64,000 nt of DNA, taken from the NCBI GenBank assembly GCA_021325365.1, contig JAJPHF010000146.1, positions 1 through 64,000 of the forward strand, written 5' to 3'. The notes under the pieces are model-generated. The model was not told where the DNA came from, searched no databases, and saw only the letters and a program-made list of their open reading frames with translations. Each line of letters starts with the position of its first letter. Within the stretch, counting starts at the first letter, position 1. This stretch comes from Pseudomonadota bacterium. Its GTDB lineage: Bacteria; Chloroflexota; UBA6077; JAJPHF01. Both the position numbers and the translations under genes were made by a program. This document shows positions 33,300-42,029 of the stretch, piece by piece.

Positions 33300-34391
33300 A
33301 TGCGGTGTCGGCGCGGCGTGCTCGGTGTGGCGCTTCTCGTCCTGGCGCTCGGGCTGCAGACCGTGGGGCCGCCCGCCGCTCCAGCCGTCCAAGCCGGCCC
33401 CCTGCCCGCCCCCGGGGCTCAGCAAGGCCCCGGCCCGCTCAGCCCGCCCCTGTCCGTCCGCGTCGGGCTCCTCGCAAGCGTCTCGGACTCCGGCGTCTAC
33501 ATCGGGCTAGCGCGCGGCTACTACCACGAGCTAGGGCTCGACCTGAACGTGGAGACGATCGGGGACCCGAACACCATCGTCACGCTCACCAGCGCCAACC
33601 AGCTCGACGTCGGCGGCTCCGGCGTCACCGCCAACCCCTTCCAGGCCGCCGCGCGCGGCATCCCCGTGAAGATGGTGGCCGACAAGGGCCAGCAGCGCCC
33701 CGGCTTCGGCTACTACCCGCTGATCGTCCGCCAGGCCCTGTGGGACGACGGCGAGCTGCGTACCTTCGCCGACCTCCGTGGTCGCCAGATCGGCAAGCTC
33801 AGCCGCTGCGACTCCCAGGACCCGCAGCTCGAGCGGGCGCTGGAGCGCGGCGGCCTCACCCGCGACGACGTCGAGCTGCGCTACATGGGCTTCCCCGACA
33901 TGAACGCCGCGCTCGCCAACGGCGGGCTCGACGCCACCTGGCAGGTCGAGCCGCTGGCCACGCTCGCCGAGGCCAACGGCATCGCCCACCGCCTCGCGGG
34001 CGGCGACGAGATCTACCCCAACCAGCAGCTCGCCGCGCTCTACTACGCCCCAGACTTCGCCGCGCGCACCGACGCCGCCCAGCGCTTCATGATCGCCTAC
34101 ATCCGCTCGCTGCGCGACTACAACGACGCCTTCGTGCGGAACGTCGGCCGCGCCGACGTGGCCCAGATCCTCGCCCAGTACACGACCGTGACCGACCTCT
34201 CGCTCTACGACCGCATCGTGCCGGCGGGCCTCGACCCCGATGGGCGCCTGAACGTGCCGGGCATCCGCGACGACGTGGCCCTCTTCGAGCGCCTCGGCTG
34301 CATCACCGGCACCGCGCCCGACGTGAGCCAGGTGGTGGACGAGTCCTACGTCAACTACGCCCTCGGCGTCCTCGGCCCCTACGCGCGCTGA
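33300..34391 (+). CDS. ABC transporter substrate-binding protein (NMT1/SsuA type)
   Basis: 363 residues. An N-terminal signal segment (VLGVALLVLALGLQTVG) is followed by VRVGLLASVSDSGVYIGLARGYYHELGLDL, the classic opening of NMT1/SsuA/TauA solute-binding proteins, and ITVTLTSANQLDVGGSG-like residues. There is no lipobox cysteine. Ligands of the family include sulfonates, nitrate, pyrimidine precursors and aromatic acids. No permease or ATPase is adjacent; a matching ATPase-permease pair lies at 60876-62687. Confidence 0.88.
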   Translation: MRCRRGVLGVALLVLALGLQTVGPPAAPAVQAGPLPAPGAQQGPGPLSPPLSVRVGLLASVSDSGVYIGLARGYYHELGLDLNVETIGDPNTIVTLTSANQLDVGGSGVTANPFQAAARGIPVKMVADKGQQRPGFGYYPLIVRQALWDDGELRTFADLRGRQIGKLSRCDSQDPQLERALERGGLTRDDVELRYMGFPDMNAALANGGLDATWQVEPLATLAEANGIAHRLAGGDEIYPNQQLAALYYAPDFAARTDAAQRFMIAYIRSLRDYNDAFVRNVGRADVAQILAQYTTVTDLSLYDRIVPAGLDPDGRLNVPGIRDDVALFERLGCITGTAPDVSQVVDESYVNYALGVLGPYAR

Positions 34392-34474
34392 GCCGGCCGA
34401 CCCGATGCTCCCGGCCTATTGCCGCCGGCCCCACGCCCTCCCCACTGCATGGCACCCGCGCCAGCCGAACGGCG

Positions 34475-34726
34475 CTAACGTCGGCCCTCAATCGGCTCGG
34501 CGCTCGCGGCGTGGGCGGCATCCACGGCGGCCCGACGGACGAACTGCGCGCTGTTCAACCCGGCGCGTCGTGCTGCCGCCGCTACCGCGCGCAGGTCAGC
34601 GCGGCTGAAGGATACGACGAGTTCCATCGTCGGATCCGACTCGCCCGGATGCGTCTCGCCCTTCTCCCAATCCCACATCTCAGCGCTCTGTAACTCATCT
34701 AGCTCGCGTTGATCTTTCGGGTTCAT
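34475..34726 (-). CDS. CopG/BrnA-like antitoxin
   Basis: 83 residues. An N-terminal acidic segment MNPKDQRELDELQSAEMWDW precedes a ribbon-helix-helix-like stretch MELVVSFSRADLRAVAAAAR then LNSAQFVRRAAVDAA. The form resembles BrnA-type antitoxins. It lies 49 bp downstream of a frameshifted toxin-like gene on the same strand, with GGAG-ATAAAGG before the ATG. Confidence 0.65.
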   Translation of the reverse strand: MNPKDQRELDELQSAEMWDWEKGETHPGESDPTMELVVSFSRADLRAVAAAARRAGLNSAQFVRRAAVDAAHAASAEPIEGRR

Positions 34727-34775
34727 CCTTTATCTCCGTGGCCCGAATCCCCAAGCGACCGCACATGCCATCAGT

Positions 34776-35089
34776 CTAGTCCAGTGGCGGTAACTGTGCC
34801 CACTCCGCTGGCTTGCAGTACCATGCAGTCACCGGAACCCAGATGGTCGGAGACTCGGCCGGAAAGATGGGCGCCGCGATGCACGCGCCATCGTGATCCT
34901 GGCCGATGAAGAGATACGGGGCGCCTGGCTTCGGCGGTTAGGAATCACACGATACGGGTTTGATAGCGCCTGCTCCAGCTGCTCTTCGTAGACGCGGTGA
35001 ACCGCCATCTTGTCCAGCGCTCGTTCGGTTAGCCGGAATCCCGCGACCTGGATGCGGCGCCGCGATCCGCGGCCCCGGCGTTGTCTCAT
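34776..35089 (-). pseudogene. DUF4258/BrnT-like toxin gene with frameshift
   Basis: From the ATG at 35089 the frame reads FRLTERALDKMAVHRVYEEQ, then SNPYRVIPNRRSQAP, which matches mRNase-like toxins of this type. The natural continuation PYLFIGQDHDGACIAAPIFP ... VTAWYCKPAEW lies in the next frame and stops at 34776. A single missing C in the run GCGCCCC (about 34922) would explain it. The ATG overlaps the upstream MetE-like stop (ATGA). It is either inactivated, phase-variable or a sequencing error. Confidence 0.6.
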
Positions 35090-36234
35090 TCGCCCCAGAC
35101 GCGCCGGGCCGTCTCGACCACGGCCTCCAGCTTGCGGCGCTGGTCGTCCGCGCTGATCAGGTTGCCCACCACGCTCGACGCGAACCCGCACTGCGGGCTG
35201 ATCGCCAGCTGCTCCAGCGGCACGTAGCGCGCCGCCTCGTCGATCCGACGCTGCAGCTCGTCCACGCTCGGCGTCTCGGGCACTTTGGTGCTGATGAGCC
35301 CGAGCACCACCACTTTGCCCTTCGGCACGAAGCGCAGCGGCTCGAAGCTGCCCGCGCGCTCCGTGTCGTACTCCAGCAGGAAGCGGTCGTGCCGCAGCTC
35401 GTTGAACAGCCGCTCGGCGATCGCGTCGTAGCTGCCCTCGCGGTGCCAGCGGCTGCTCTCGTTGCCGCGGCAGAGGTGGATGCCGAACGTCACGCCGGGG
35501 AAGTCGGCGATCACCGCGTTGTCGGCGCGTAGGCCGCGGGCGAAGTTCGTGTCCGGGTCCTCGCCGCGCGCCGTCATCTGCGCCCGCGACGGCGCGTCCA
35601 CGTAGGCCGTGTAGCTGGGCGCGTCGATCTGCACGTACGGGCAGCCCGCGTCCACCAGCCCCTGCACGATCTGCCGCTGGATCGCCACCACGTCCGCCAC
35701 GAACGCGTCCAGCCCGTCGTACACCGGCGCCGACCGCGCGTAGTCCCAGCGCTGCTGAATGCGGTCCGGGCCAATCAGCGTCACCTTCGCGGGGATGCGC
35801 GCGATGCCGCTGACGAACTCGTACTCTTCCAACGGCTGGTTCCGCACCAGGCGCAGCCGCTCGCGCACCGGACGCCGCTGCGCCACCGCCGGCCCCGCCA
35901 CCTCGCCCTCCGGGTGGTCCAGGCGCGTGTGTGGCGGCGCGATCTCCGCCCGCTGCTCGTGCCAGCCGATGTCCTGCGCCCCGGCCTCGTAGCCCGCCAC
36001 CGCGTGGCCGAAGCTGTCCTGGAAGTTCAGGCGACGGAACTCGCCGTCCGTGAGCACGTCGAGCCCCACGCTCTCCTGCAGCGCGACGGCCTCGCGGATT
36101 GCCCGGTCCTCGGCCGCGCGCAGCCCCGCGTCGTCGAGCGCGCCCCGCGCGTGTGCGCGCCACGCTTCCTTCAGGGCCTCGGGCCGCAGCAAGCTGCCCA
36201 CCACGTCGGTGCGGATGTGCGTCAGATCGGCCAT
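35086..36234 (-). CDS. Cobalamin-independent methionine-synthase-like (MetE C-domain) protein
   Basis: 382 residues. The N-terminal VGSLLRPEALKEAW, the central EYEFVSGIARIPAKVTLIGP and YVQIDAPSYTAY, and the metal-ligand segments HLCRGNESSRW and SPQCGFASS match the MetE C-terminal barrel (zinc His, Cys, Cys). It probably transfers a methyl group to a thiol; whether it makes methionine is unknown, since it lacks the N-terminal MetE domain. The ATG at 36234 follows AAGGGAGA. Confidence 0.88.
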   Translation of the reverse strand: MADLTHIRTDVVGSLLRPEALKEAWRAHARGALDDAGLRAAEDRAIREAVALQESVGLDVLTDGEFRRLNFQDSFGHAVAGYEAGAQDIGWHEQRAEIAPPHTRLDHPEGEVAGPAVAQRRPVRERLRLVRNQPLEEYEFVSGIARIPAKVTLIGPDRIQQRWDYARSAPVYDGLDAFVADVVAIQRQIVQGLVDAGCPYVQIDAPSYTAYVDAPSRAQMTARGEDPDTNFARGLRADNAVIADFPGVTFGIHLCRGNESSRWHREGSYDAIAERLFNELRHDRFLLEYDTERAGSFEPLRFVPKGKVVVLGLISTKVPETPSVDELQRRIDEAARYVPLEQLAISPQCGFASSVVGNLISADDQRRKLEAVVETARRVWGE

Positions 36235-36531
36235 CGTGCGGTCTCCCTTGCAGCGAGCTACGGGGATGCGGCGCGCGTGACAGCGCCGGGGCCGAGTTGG
36301 GGGATCGAGGTAATCCGTGCGTGCGCTCTCGCGCCCTCTGGCGTCCGCGTGTCGCGCGTCTCCTGAGAGGATAGGGGGACGGGCGAGCCGGCCGCAACTG
36401 CGCCGCGCGTCGCCGCCGTCGGCCCCTCGCACGGCCCGCCGCCCGCATCCCGCGTCGGCAGCGACGTGCCAGATGAACCGGCTGCGCCCTACGCTGCTCC
36501 GCCCTCCCCGAGCCGCCCCGCCAGCGGTCCC

Positions 36532-36537
36532 TATAAT
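36532..36537 (+). promoter_or_regulatory. -10 box TATAAT of the SUOX-fold gene
   Basis: TATAAT about 60 bp before the ATG at 36598. The rest of the 36235-36597 gap between divergent genes shows nothing recognisable. Confidence 0.55.
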
Positions 36538-36597
36538 CAAGAGGGTCTGCCAAACGCGACGAGCGCGCCGGTTCCAGCCGCCAGAGGAGGGCACACG

Positions 36598-37203
36598 ATG
36601 TCCTTGGACTTCTTCAAGCAGGGACGCACTGGCCAGCCGGCCGACGCGCGACTGCCGCCCGGCCAGTACCTCACCAAAGGCTGGCCCGTGCTCCATTACG
36701 GCGACGTGCCGCGCCCGCGGCTGGTCGATTGGACCTTCCGCGTCTGGGGCCTCGTCGAGCAGCCTCAGGAATGGACCTACGAGCAGTTCCTGGCGCTTGG
36801 ACAGACGCGCGTCGAGTGCGACATCCACTGCGTCACGCGCTGGAGCAAGCTCGACGTGGTGTTCGAGGGCGTGCCGTTCCAGACGGTGGCGGCGGCCGTG
36901 CGGCCCAAACCGGAAGCTAAGTACGTCATGGTCCACGCCGAGCAGGGCTTCACCGCGAACCTGCCGCTCGCCGACCTCGACCGCCCCACCGTCCTCTTCG
37001 CCCACCGCGCCGAGGGCCAGGAGCTAGCGCTCGACCACGGCTGGCCGCTCCGCCTGGTGGTGCCCCACCTCTACTTCTGGAAGAGCGCCAAGTGGGTGCG
37101 CGGGCTCGAGTTCCGCGCCGACGACGCCCCCGGCTTCTGGGAGGGCTACGGTTACCACATGCGCGGCGATCCCTGGCAGGAGCAGCGCTACTGGGGAGAT
37201 TAA
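36598..37203 (+). CDS. Sulfite-oxidase-fold molybdopterin oxidoreductase (short, YedY-like)
   Basis: 201 residues. The motif VECDIHCVTRWSKLDVVFEG contains the cysteine that binds molybdenum in SUOX/YedY proteins. VMVHAEQGFTANLPLADL and GWPLRLVVPHLYFWKSAKWV complete the molybdopterin domain. There is no twin-arginine signal, so it is cytosolic, unlike YedY. The ATG follows AGAGGAGGGCACACG. The gene is convergent with the sirtuin gene. Confidence 0.9.
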   Translation: MSLDFFKQGRTGQPADARLPPGQYLTKGWPVLHYGDVPRPRLVDWTFRVWGLVEQPQEWTYEQFLALGQTRVECDIHCVTRWSKLDVVFEGVPFQTVAAAVRPKPEAKYVMVHAEQGFTANLPLADLDRPTVLFAHRAEGQELALDHGWPLRLVVPHLYFWKSAKWVRGLEFRADDAPGFWEGYGYHMRGDPWQEQRYWGD

Positions 37204-37253
37204 GGGAGTAGCCTTCGGGGAAACTCCCCCAGGCCCGCTGCTCCCAGAGCGCC

Positions 37254-38015
37254 CTACTCGGGCGCCTCGATGGCGGCCACGGCCGCCGGCAGGACCGAGC
37301 CGGCGCGGGCGCGGATGACCAGCTCGGCGTGGCCGTCCTGGGGCGTCGCGCTCTCGTTCACGATCACCAGCGGCGCCCCGTGCTCCCGCGCGATCGTCGG
37401 CACGAGGGCCGCGGGATACACCACGAGCGACGACCCGACGACCAGACAGAGGTCGCACGTGCGGGCGGCCCGCTCGGCGGCATGCAACGCGCCCTCCGGC
37501 AGCGCCTGCCCGAACGAGATCGTGGCGTTCTTCAGCAGCCCGCCGCAGCGCGCGCAGTGCGGCACCTCGACCCCGGCCACCAGCTCGGCCTGGATCGCCT
37601 GGCGGGGCGTGCGCGCGTCGCACGCGATGCACAGCACCTCGTGGTTGTTGCCGTGCAGCTCCACCACCTTGGCGGTCCGCACGCCCGCCCGCTGGTGGAG
37701 GCCGTCGATGTTCTGCGTCACGACCAGGCACAGCTTGCCGAGCGCGTCCAGCCGGGCGATCGCCTCGTGTGCCGGGTTGGGCGCCGCCGCGGCCAGCACC
37801 GGGTACGTCTCGCGGCTCCGCAGCCAGTAGCGCCGCTGCGCCTCCGGGTCGCGCAGAAACTCGTCATAATACACGATCGGGTAGCGGTCCCAGATGCCGC
37901 CCGGGCTGCGGAAGTCGCGGATGCCCGATTCTGTGCTCACGCCCGCGCCCGTGAACACCAGCACGCGCTCCGCCCGGCGCAGCAGCGCCGCGAGCGCCCG
38001 CACGTCGTCGTTCAC
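37254..38015 (-). CDS. cobB: NAD-dependent protein deacylase (sirtuin)
   Basis: 253 residues with all sirtuin motifs: VFTGAGVSTESGIRDFR, VVTQNIDGLHQRAG (catalytic region with ELHGNNHE), a four-Cys zinc site (CIACDART ... CARCGG) and VVGSSLVVYPAA. It removes acyl groups from lysine using NAD+. The GTG at 38015 is chosen because the domain begins a few residues later. It lies divergent from pfkA. Confidence 0.92.
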   Translation of the reverse strand: MNDDVRALAALLRRAERVLVFTGAGVSTESGIRDFRSPGGIWDRYPIVYYDEFLRDPEAQRRYWLRSRETYPVLAAAAPNPAHEAIARLDALGKLCLVVTQNIDGLHQRAGVRTAKVVELHGNNHEVLCIACDARTPRQAIQAELVAGVEVPHCARCGGLLKNATISFGQALPEGALHAAERAARTCDLCLVVGSSLVVYPAALVPTIAREHGAPLVIVNESATPQDGHAELVIRARAGSVLPAAVAAIEAPE

Positions 38016-38200
38016 GCCACCCCCGCATGGCACAAGAGTGCCGCCAAGCGCGTGACGCTCTCGGGGCGCTGCTTGCTCGCCCTGCCCGGTCCCCGCTCGG
38101 CTCGGTTGACTCCGCCCGCATTGTATACGATTAGAACGACAGGTGGGTTGTCCCTCGCGGTCCAAATCAGCACCCAGCAGCACGCCGTACCGGAGGCGGG

Positions 38201-39337
38201 ATGCCCCAACAGCAGACCGCTCAGCACTCAGCGCTCAGCACTCAGCACTCTTCCGTCCAGCGCATCGGCGTGCTGACGGGGGGCGGCGACTGTCCGGGGC
38301 TGAACGCCGTCCTGCGCGGGCTGGTCAAGACCGCCGTGGGGAGCTACGGCTGGGAAGTGCTCGGCTTCGAGGACGGCTTCGACGGCCTGCTCGACCCCGA
38401 GCGCGTGCAGCCGCTCACCCTCGACGCCGTCCGCGGCATCCTCCCGCGCGGCGGCACCATCCTGGGCACCACCAACCGCAGCAACCCCTTCGACTATGTC
38501 TGGAAGGAGCACGGCGCCGTGCGCCGCGCCGATCGCTCGGCCGAGGCGCTGGCGCGGTTCGCCGCCCTGAGCCTGGACGCGCTCGTGGTCGTCGGCGGCG
38601 ACGGCACGCTCGCCATCGCCGAGCGGTTCTACCGGCTCGGCGTGCCCGTCGTCGGCGTGCCCAAGACGATCGACAACGACCTCTCCGCCACCGACGTGAC
38701 CTTTGGCTACCAGACCGCGCTGCAAACCGCCACCGAGGCCATCGATCGCCTGCACACAACCGCCGAGAGCCACCATCGCGTGCTCGTGGTCGAGGTGATG
38801 GGGCGCCATGCCGGGTGGATCGCCATCGAGTCCGGCCTGGCGGGCGGCGCCGACGTGATCCTGCTGCCCGAGCTCCCCTTCGACATCGACCAGGTCGTCA
38901 TCGCGCTGGCGGCGCGCCAGCGCCGCGGCCGCGGCTTTAGCATCGTGGTGGCCGCCGAGGGCGCCGCCCCGCGCGGCGGCGCGCCGTTCGTCCAGCCCTC
39001 GGCCGACAAGACCAGCCCCACCCGCCTGGGCGGTATCGGCGCCTGGCTCGTAGCTGAGATCGAGGCGCGCATGGAGGTCGAGGCGCGTGCCGTCGTGCTA
39101 GGCCACCTGCAGCGCGGCGGCAGCCCCGTGGCCTTCGACCGCGTGCTGGGCACGCGCTTCGGCGCTGCGGCCGCCCGCCTGATCGCGGCCGGCGGCTTTG
39201 GCCAGATGGTCGCGCTCCAAACGCCGCGCGTCGTCCCCGTCCCCCTGGCGGAGGCCGTCGGCGCGCTGAAGCGCGTCCCCCCCGACGGCGAGCTGGTCCA
39301 GACTGCGCGCGGCCTCGGCATCGGCTTCGGCGACTAA
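38201..39337 (+). CDS. pfkA: 6-phosphofructokinase
   Basis: 378 residues. RIGVLTGGGDCPGLNAVLRG, VVGGDGTLAIAERF, GVPKTIDNDLSATD, VEVMGRHAGWIAI and VLGHLQRGGSPVAFDR are all PFK signatures; GGDGT is compatible with ATP use, but a PPi-type preference cannot be excluded by eye. The first 20 residues (PQQQTAQHSALSTQHSS) are encoded by a CTCAGCACT repeat and are not part of the fold. Confidence 0.92.
   Translation: MPQQQTAQHSALSTQHSSVQRIGVLTGGGDCPGLNAVLRGLVKTAVGSYGWEVLGFEDGFDGLLDPERVQPLTLDAVRGILPRGGTILGTTNRSNPFDYVWKEHGAVRRADRSAEALARFAALSLDALVVVGGDGTLAIAERFYRLGVPVVGVPKTIDNDLSATDVTFGYQTALQTATEAIDRLHTTAESHHRVLVVEVMGRHAGWIAIESGLAGGADVILLPELPFDIDQVVIALAARQRRGRGFSIVVAAEGAAPRGGAPFVQPSADKTSPTRLGGIGAWLVAEIEARMEVEARAVVLGHLQRGGSPVAFDRVLGTRFGAAAARLIAAGGFGQMVALQTPRVVPVPLAEAVGALKRVPPDGELVQTARGLGIGFGD
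38220..38249. repeat. CTCAGCACT tandem repeat (family E) at the pfkA start
   Basis: Four imperfect 8-9 bp units, CTCAGCACTCAGCGCTCAGC + ACTCAGCACT, translated as QHSALSTQHS. Confidence 0.8.
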
Positions 39338-39436
39338 CCCGCTCCCGCCCCTCGCTAAGGCGACGGCTGACACATCCGAGTCCGTCCCTGCCGCCTCCTC
39401 CACGTCCGGGGGGCCGAGGCGGTAGTGATGCACGCT

Positions 39437-39475
39437 CCCCTTTCCTTCAGGGAGGGGGGCCGGGGGGTAGGTCAG
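39437..39475. repeat. Palindromic repeat family C next to the ftsZ stop
   Basis: CTTTCCTTCAGGGAGGGGGG + CCGGGGGGTAGGTC; the stop codon of ftsZ (39472-39474) lies in its last bases. Confidence 0.65.
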
Positions 39476-40728
39476 CGCTGCCGCCGTCGGCGCAGGAACG
39501 CGGGCAGGTCCAGGTCATCCTCGTCCGGGGCTTCGGCCAGCGGCGGCTCGCGGTCCCAGTCCCGCTCGCGGTCACGGTCCCAATCGTGGTCCCAGTCGCG
39601 CTCCCGGTCGCGCTCGCGCTCGTAGCCGGCGTCGCGCTCGCGCGCCGGCGGCGCCGCCCGGCGGTCGCGGCTCTCGCGGGCGGGCACGCTGTCCGTGCCC
39701 GGCAGGCCGGTCGCGATCAGCGTCAGCTTCACCTCGGGCTGCGGCCGCGGGTGGACCACGGCGCCGACGAGGATGTTCGCCCCCGGATCGACGACCTCGT
39801 AGATGGCGTTCGCCGCCTCGCTCACCTCGGTCAGGGTCAGGTCCGGCCCGCCGGTGATGTTGATCAGCACGCCGCGCGCCCCGGCGATCGAGGCGTCGAG
39901 CAGGGGGCTGTTGATCGCCGCGTGCGCCGCCTGCAGCGCCCGCGAGTCGCCGCGCGCCTCGCCGACCGCCATCAGCGCCGTGCCGGCGTCGGTCATCACC
40001 GACTTCACGTCGGCGAAGTCGAGGTTGATCAGGCCGGTGTAAGTCACCAGGTCGGCGATGCCCTGTACCCCCTGGCGCAGCACGTCGTCGGCCAGGCGGA
40101 ACGCCTCGACCATCGGCAGGTGCCCGTCGCTGAGCCGCATCAGGCGGTCGTTCGGAATGACGATCAGCGCGTCGACGTGCTCCCGCAGCGCCTGCAGGCC
40201 CCCCTCCGCCGACCGCCGGCGGCGCGAGCCCTCGAACGCGAACGGCAGCGTCACCACCGCCACCGTTAGCGCCCCCTCCTCGCGCGCGAGGCCCGCGACC
40301 ACCGGGGCCGCGCCCGTCCCCGTGCCGCCCCCCATGCCGGCCGTGATGAACACCATGTCCGCGCCGGCCACCGCCTCGCGCAGCTCGCCCTCGCTGGCCT
40401 GCGCCGCCCGCTCGCCCTGGAAGGGGTCGCCCCCCGCCCCAAGGCCGCGGGTCGTGCCGCTGCCGATGCAGATGCGGCGCAGCGCGTGCGACTGCGCCAG
40501 CGCTTGCGCGTCCGTGTTCACGGCGATGAACTCGACGCCCCGCACGTCGGCCTCGATCATCCGGTTCACGGCGTTGCCGCCGCCGCCGCCCACGCCGACG
40601 ATCCGCACCTCCGTGAAGCCGCGGGCTTGCGCCACGGTGGGGGTGGTCTCCAGTATACGCGGCACCACGGGCTCGGGCCGGGTGGGCTCGCCGAGCCGGT
40701 CCGGGTTGAAGCCGCCCTGCTTAGCCAC
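39472..40728 (-). CDS. ftsZ: Cell-division GTPase FtsZ
   Basis: 418 residues. The GTP-binding region IVGVGGGGGNAVNRMIEADV, the tubulin signature AGMGGGTGTGAAPVVAGLA and the T7-like IADLVTYTGLINLDFADVKS are intact. The tail has an Arg/Asp/Glu-rich repeat linker (ERDRERDWDHDWDRDRERDW, about residues 370-395) and the conserved FtsA/SepF-binding end DLDLPAFLRRR. The GTG start overlaps the parA stop by 8 bp. No ftsA or mur genes are near, so it is outside a dcw cluster. Confidence 0.95.
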   Translation of the reverse strand: MAKQGGFNPDRLGEPTRPEPVVPRILETTPTVAQARGFTEVRIVGVGGGGGNAVNRMIEADVRGVEFIAVNTDAQALAQSHALRRICIGSGTTRGLGAGGDPFQGERAAQASEGELREAVAGADMVFITAGMGGGTGTGAAPVVAGLAREEGALTVAVVTLPFAFEGSRRRRSAEGGLQALREHVDALIVIPNDRLMRLSDGHLPMVEAFRLADDVLRQGVQGIADLVTYTGLINLDFADVKSVMTDAGTALMAVGEARGDSRALQAAHAAINSPLLDASIAGARGVLINITGGPDLTLTEVSEAANAIYEVVDPGANILVGAVVHPRPQPEVKLTLIATGLPGTDSVPARESRDRRAAPPARERDAGYERERDRERDWDHDWDRDRERDWDREPPLAEAPDEDDLDLPAFLRRRRQR

Positions 40729-41482
40729 GCTCTACCACCTCTCGGGCCAGGGCCAGGTACATCTCCGCGGCGCGCTCCGCGCCGGTGTAGCGGAACACCG
40801 AGGTGCCCGCCGAGCCTGCCTCTAGTATCTTACTGTTCGTGCCGATCTCCGTGCGAAACACCAGCTCGCCCCAGCGGTCGCGCAGGTACTCCGCCACGGC
40901 GCGCTCCTCGCGCAGGCGGCGGTCGAGCTTGCTCAGCAGAATCCCCAGGATGCGCAGGCGCGGATTCAAATAGGTAATCTCCTCGATGCTCTCCTGTAGC
41001 ATCTGCAGTCCCTGCAGCGAGAAGAAGCGCGCCTCCGTCGGCACGACCACGGCGCCCGCGGCCACCAGCGCGTTGATGGTCAGCAGGCCCAGCGCCGGCG
41101 GCGTGTCGATCAGCACGAAGTCGTACGCCTCCTCGACGGTCGCCAGCTGGTCGCGCAGGCGCAGCTCGCGGCCCAGCTTGTTCATCAGCGCCGCCTCGGC
41201 GCCCGCCAGCGGAATGGCCGAGGGCACCAGGTCCAGGCCCGCGTGTGTCTGCAGGTTGACGGCCACGATGGGGAGCGGGCACTGGCGGTCGAGCAGGGCG
41301 TCCGCAATGGTCCGCTCGGTCTGCTTCTCCAGGCCGAACGCCGCGGTCAGGTTGCCCTGGGGGTCCATGTCGATCAGCAGCACGCGGCGGTCGAGCAGGG
41401 TGAGAGAGGCGCCCAGGTTGGCCGTGGTGGTTGTCTTGCCGACGCCACCCTTCTGATTGGCGACGGCGATGATGCGCGCCAT
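40721..41482 (-). CDS. parA: ParA/Soj-like ATPase
   Basis: 253 residues. The deviant Walker A NQKGGVGKTTTTANLG, IDMDPQGNLTAAFG and FVLIDTPPALGLLTINAL are full ParA motifs. No ParB follows; instead its end overlaps ftsZ. In this setting it might position the division ring as MinD or MipZ does, rather than segregate DNA. TATGCT on this strand (about 41548-41553) is a likely -10. Confidence 0.92.
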   Translation of the reverse strand: MARIIAVANQKGGVGKTTTTANLGASLTLLDRRVLLIDMDPQGNLTAAFGLEKQTERTIADALLDRQCPLPIVAVNLQTHAGLDLVPSAIPLAGAEAALMNKLGRELRLRDQLATVEEAYDFVLIDTPPALGLLTINALVAAGAVVVPTEARFFSLQGLQMLQESIEEITYLNPRLRILGILLSKLDRRLREERAVAEYLRDRWGELVFRTEIGTNSKILEAGSAGTSVFRYTGAERAAEMYLALAREVVERG

Positions 41483-42029
41483 GTGTGGTGTCGTTCTCCC
41501 TCTCCGCTCGGGGACCCGCAGAGCGCGGTATGAGGCTGCCGGATGGTAGCATAGCCCCCGTGCGGGCGCAACGCGCCCGCGGGGCGCCGGGTCTCCCTCC
41601 CAAGCCCCGGCGGCTCGTCGCCCTCACGCGCCGGGCCGACCCGGTGGCCTCTCGAAGCTTCGCTCGCGCGGCGCCCGCCTGTTCGTCGCCGCTGGATGCC
41701 GCGCCGCCGCGGAGTGTAACGTTTGGGCTGCCGCGCCGTTTAATACGGTGACAGGGAGGGACCGTCCCACGCCGGCCCGGCACTCGGGGCGTGGTGGCAT
41801 GCCCTGAATCCTGCAACGGATTCGCTCGCGCGGCTCGCGTCGCGGCAACCCGGCGCAGGGAACGGGGCCAGGTGCGCGTCCCCCGGCAAGCGAAGGGAGG
41901 TGGCGGCGCGGCGACGGTACGGGGCAGGCCCAACGCCAGCTCCTGCAACTCTCAACCTATCCCAGCCCGCGCCCCGGCTGGCGTCCGGCCGCCGCGTGGC
42001 TAGGGGCACCCAGCGGAAGGAGATACTGA
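41483..42029. other. Gene-free leader region before the secreted-protein cluster
   Basis: Between divergent parA and the first secreted-protein gene. It contains small inverted repeats, for example GAATCC (41806-41811) with GGATTC (41818-41823), and a possible AT-richer promoter near 41720-41750. No known riboswitch pattern was recognised. A structured 5' leader of up to about 280 nt is possible. Confidence 0.35.

Noticed and set aside
41483..42029. Known riboswitch (cobalamin, cyclic-di-GMP or TPP)
   Set aside because: None of the conserved boxes of these classes was found by eye; only small inverted repeats remain.
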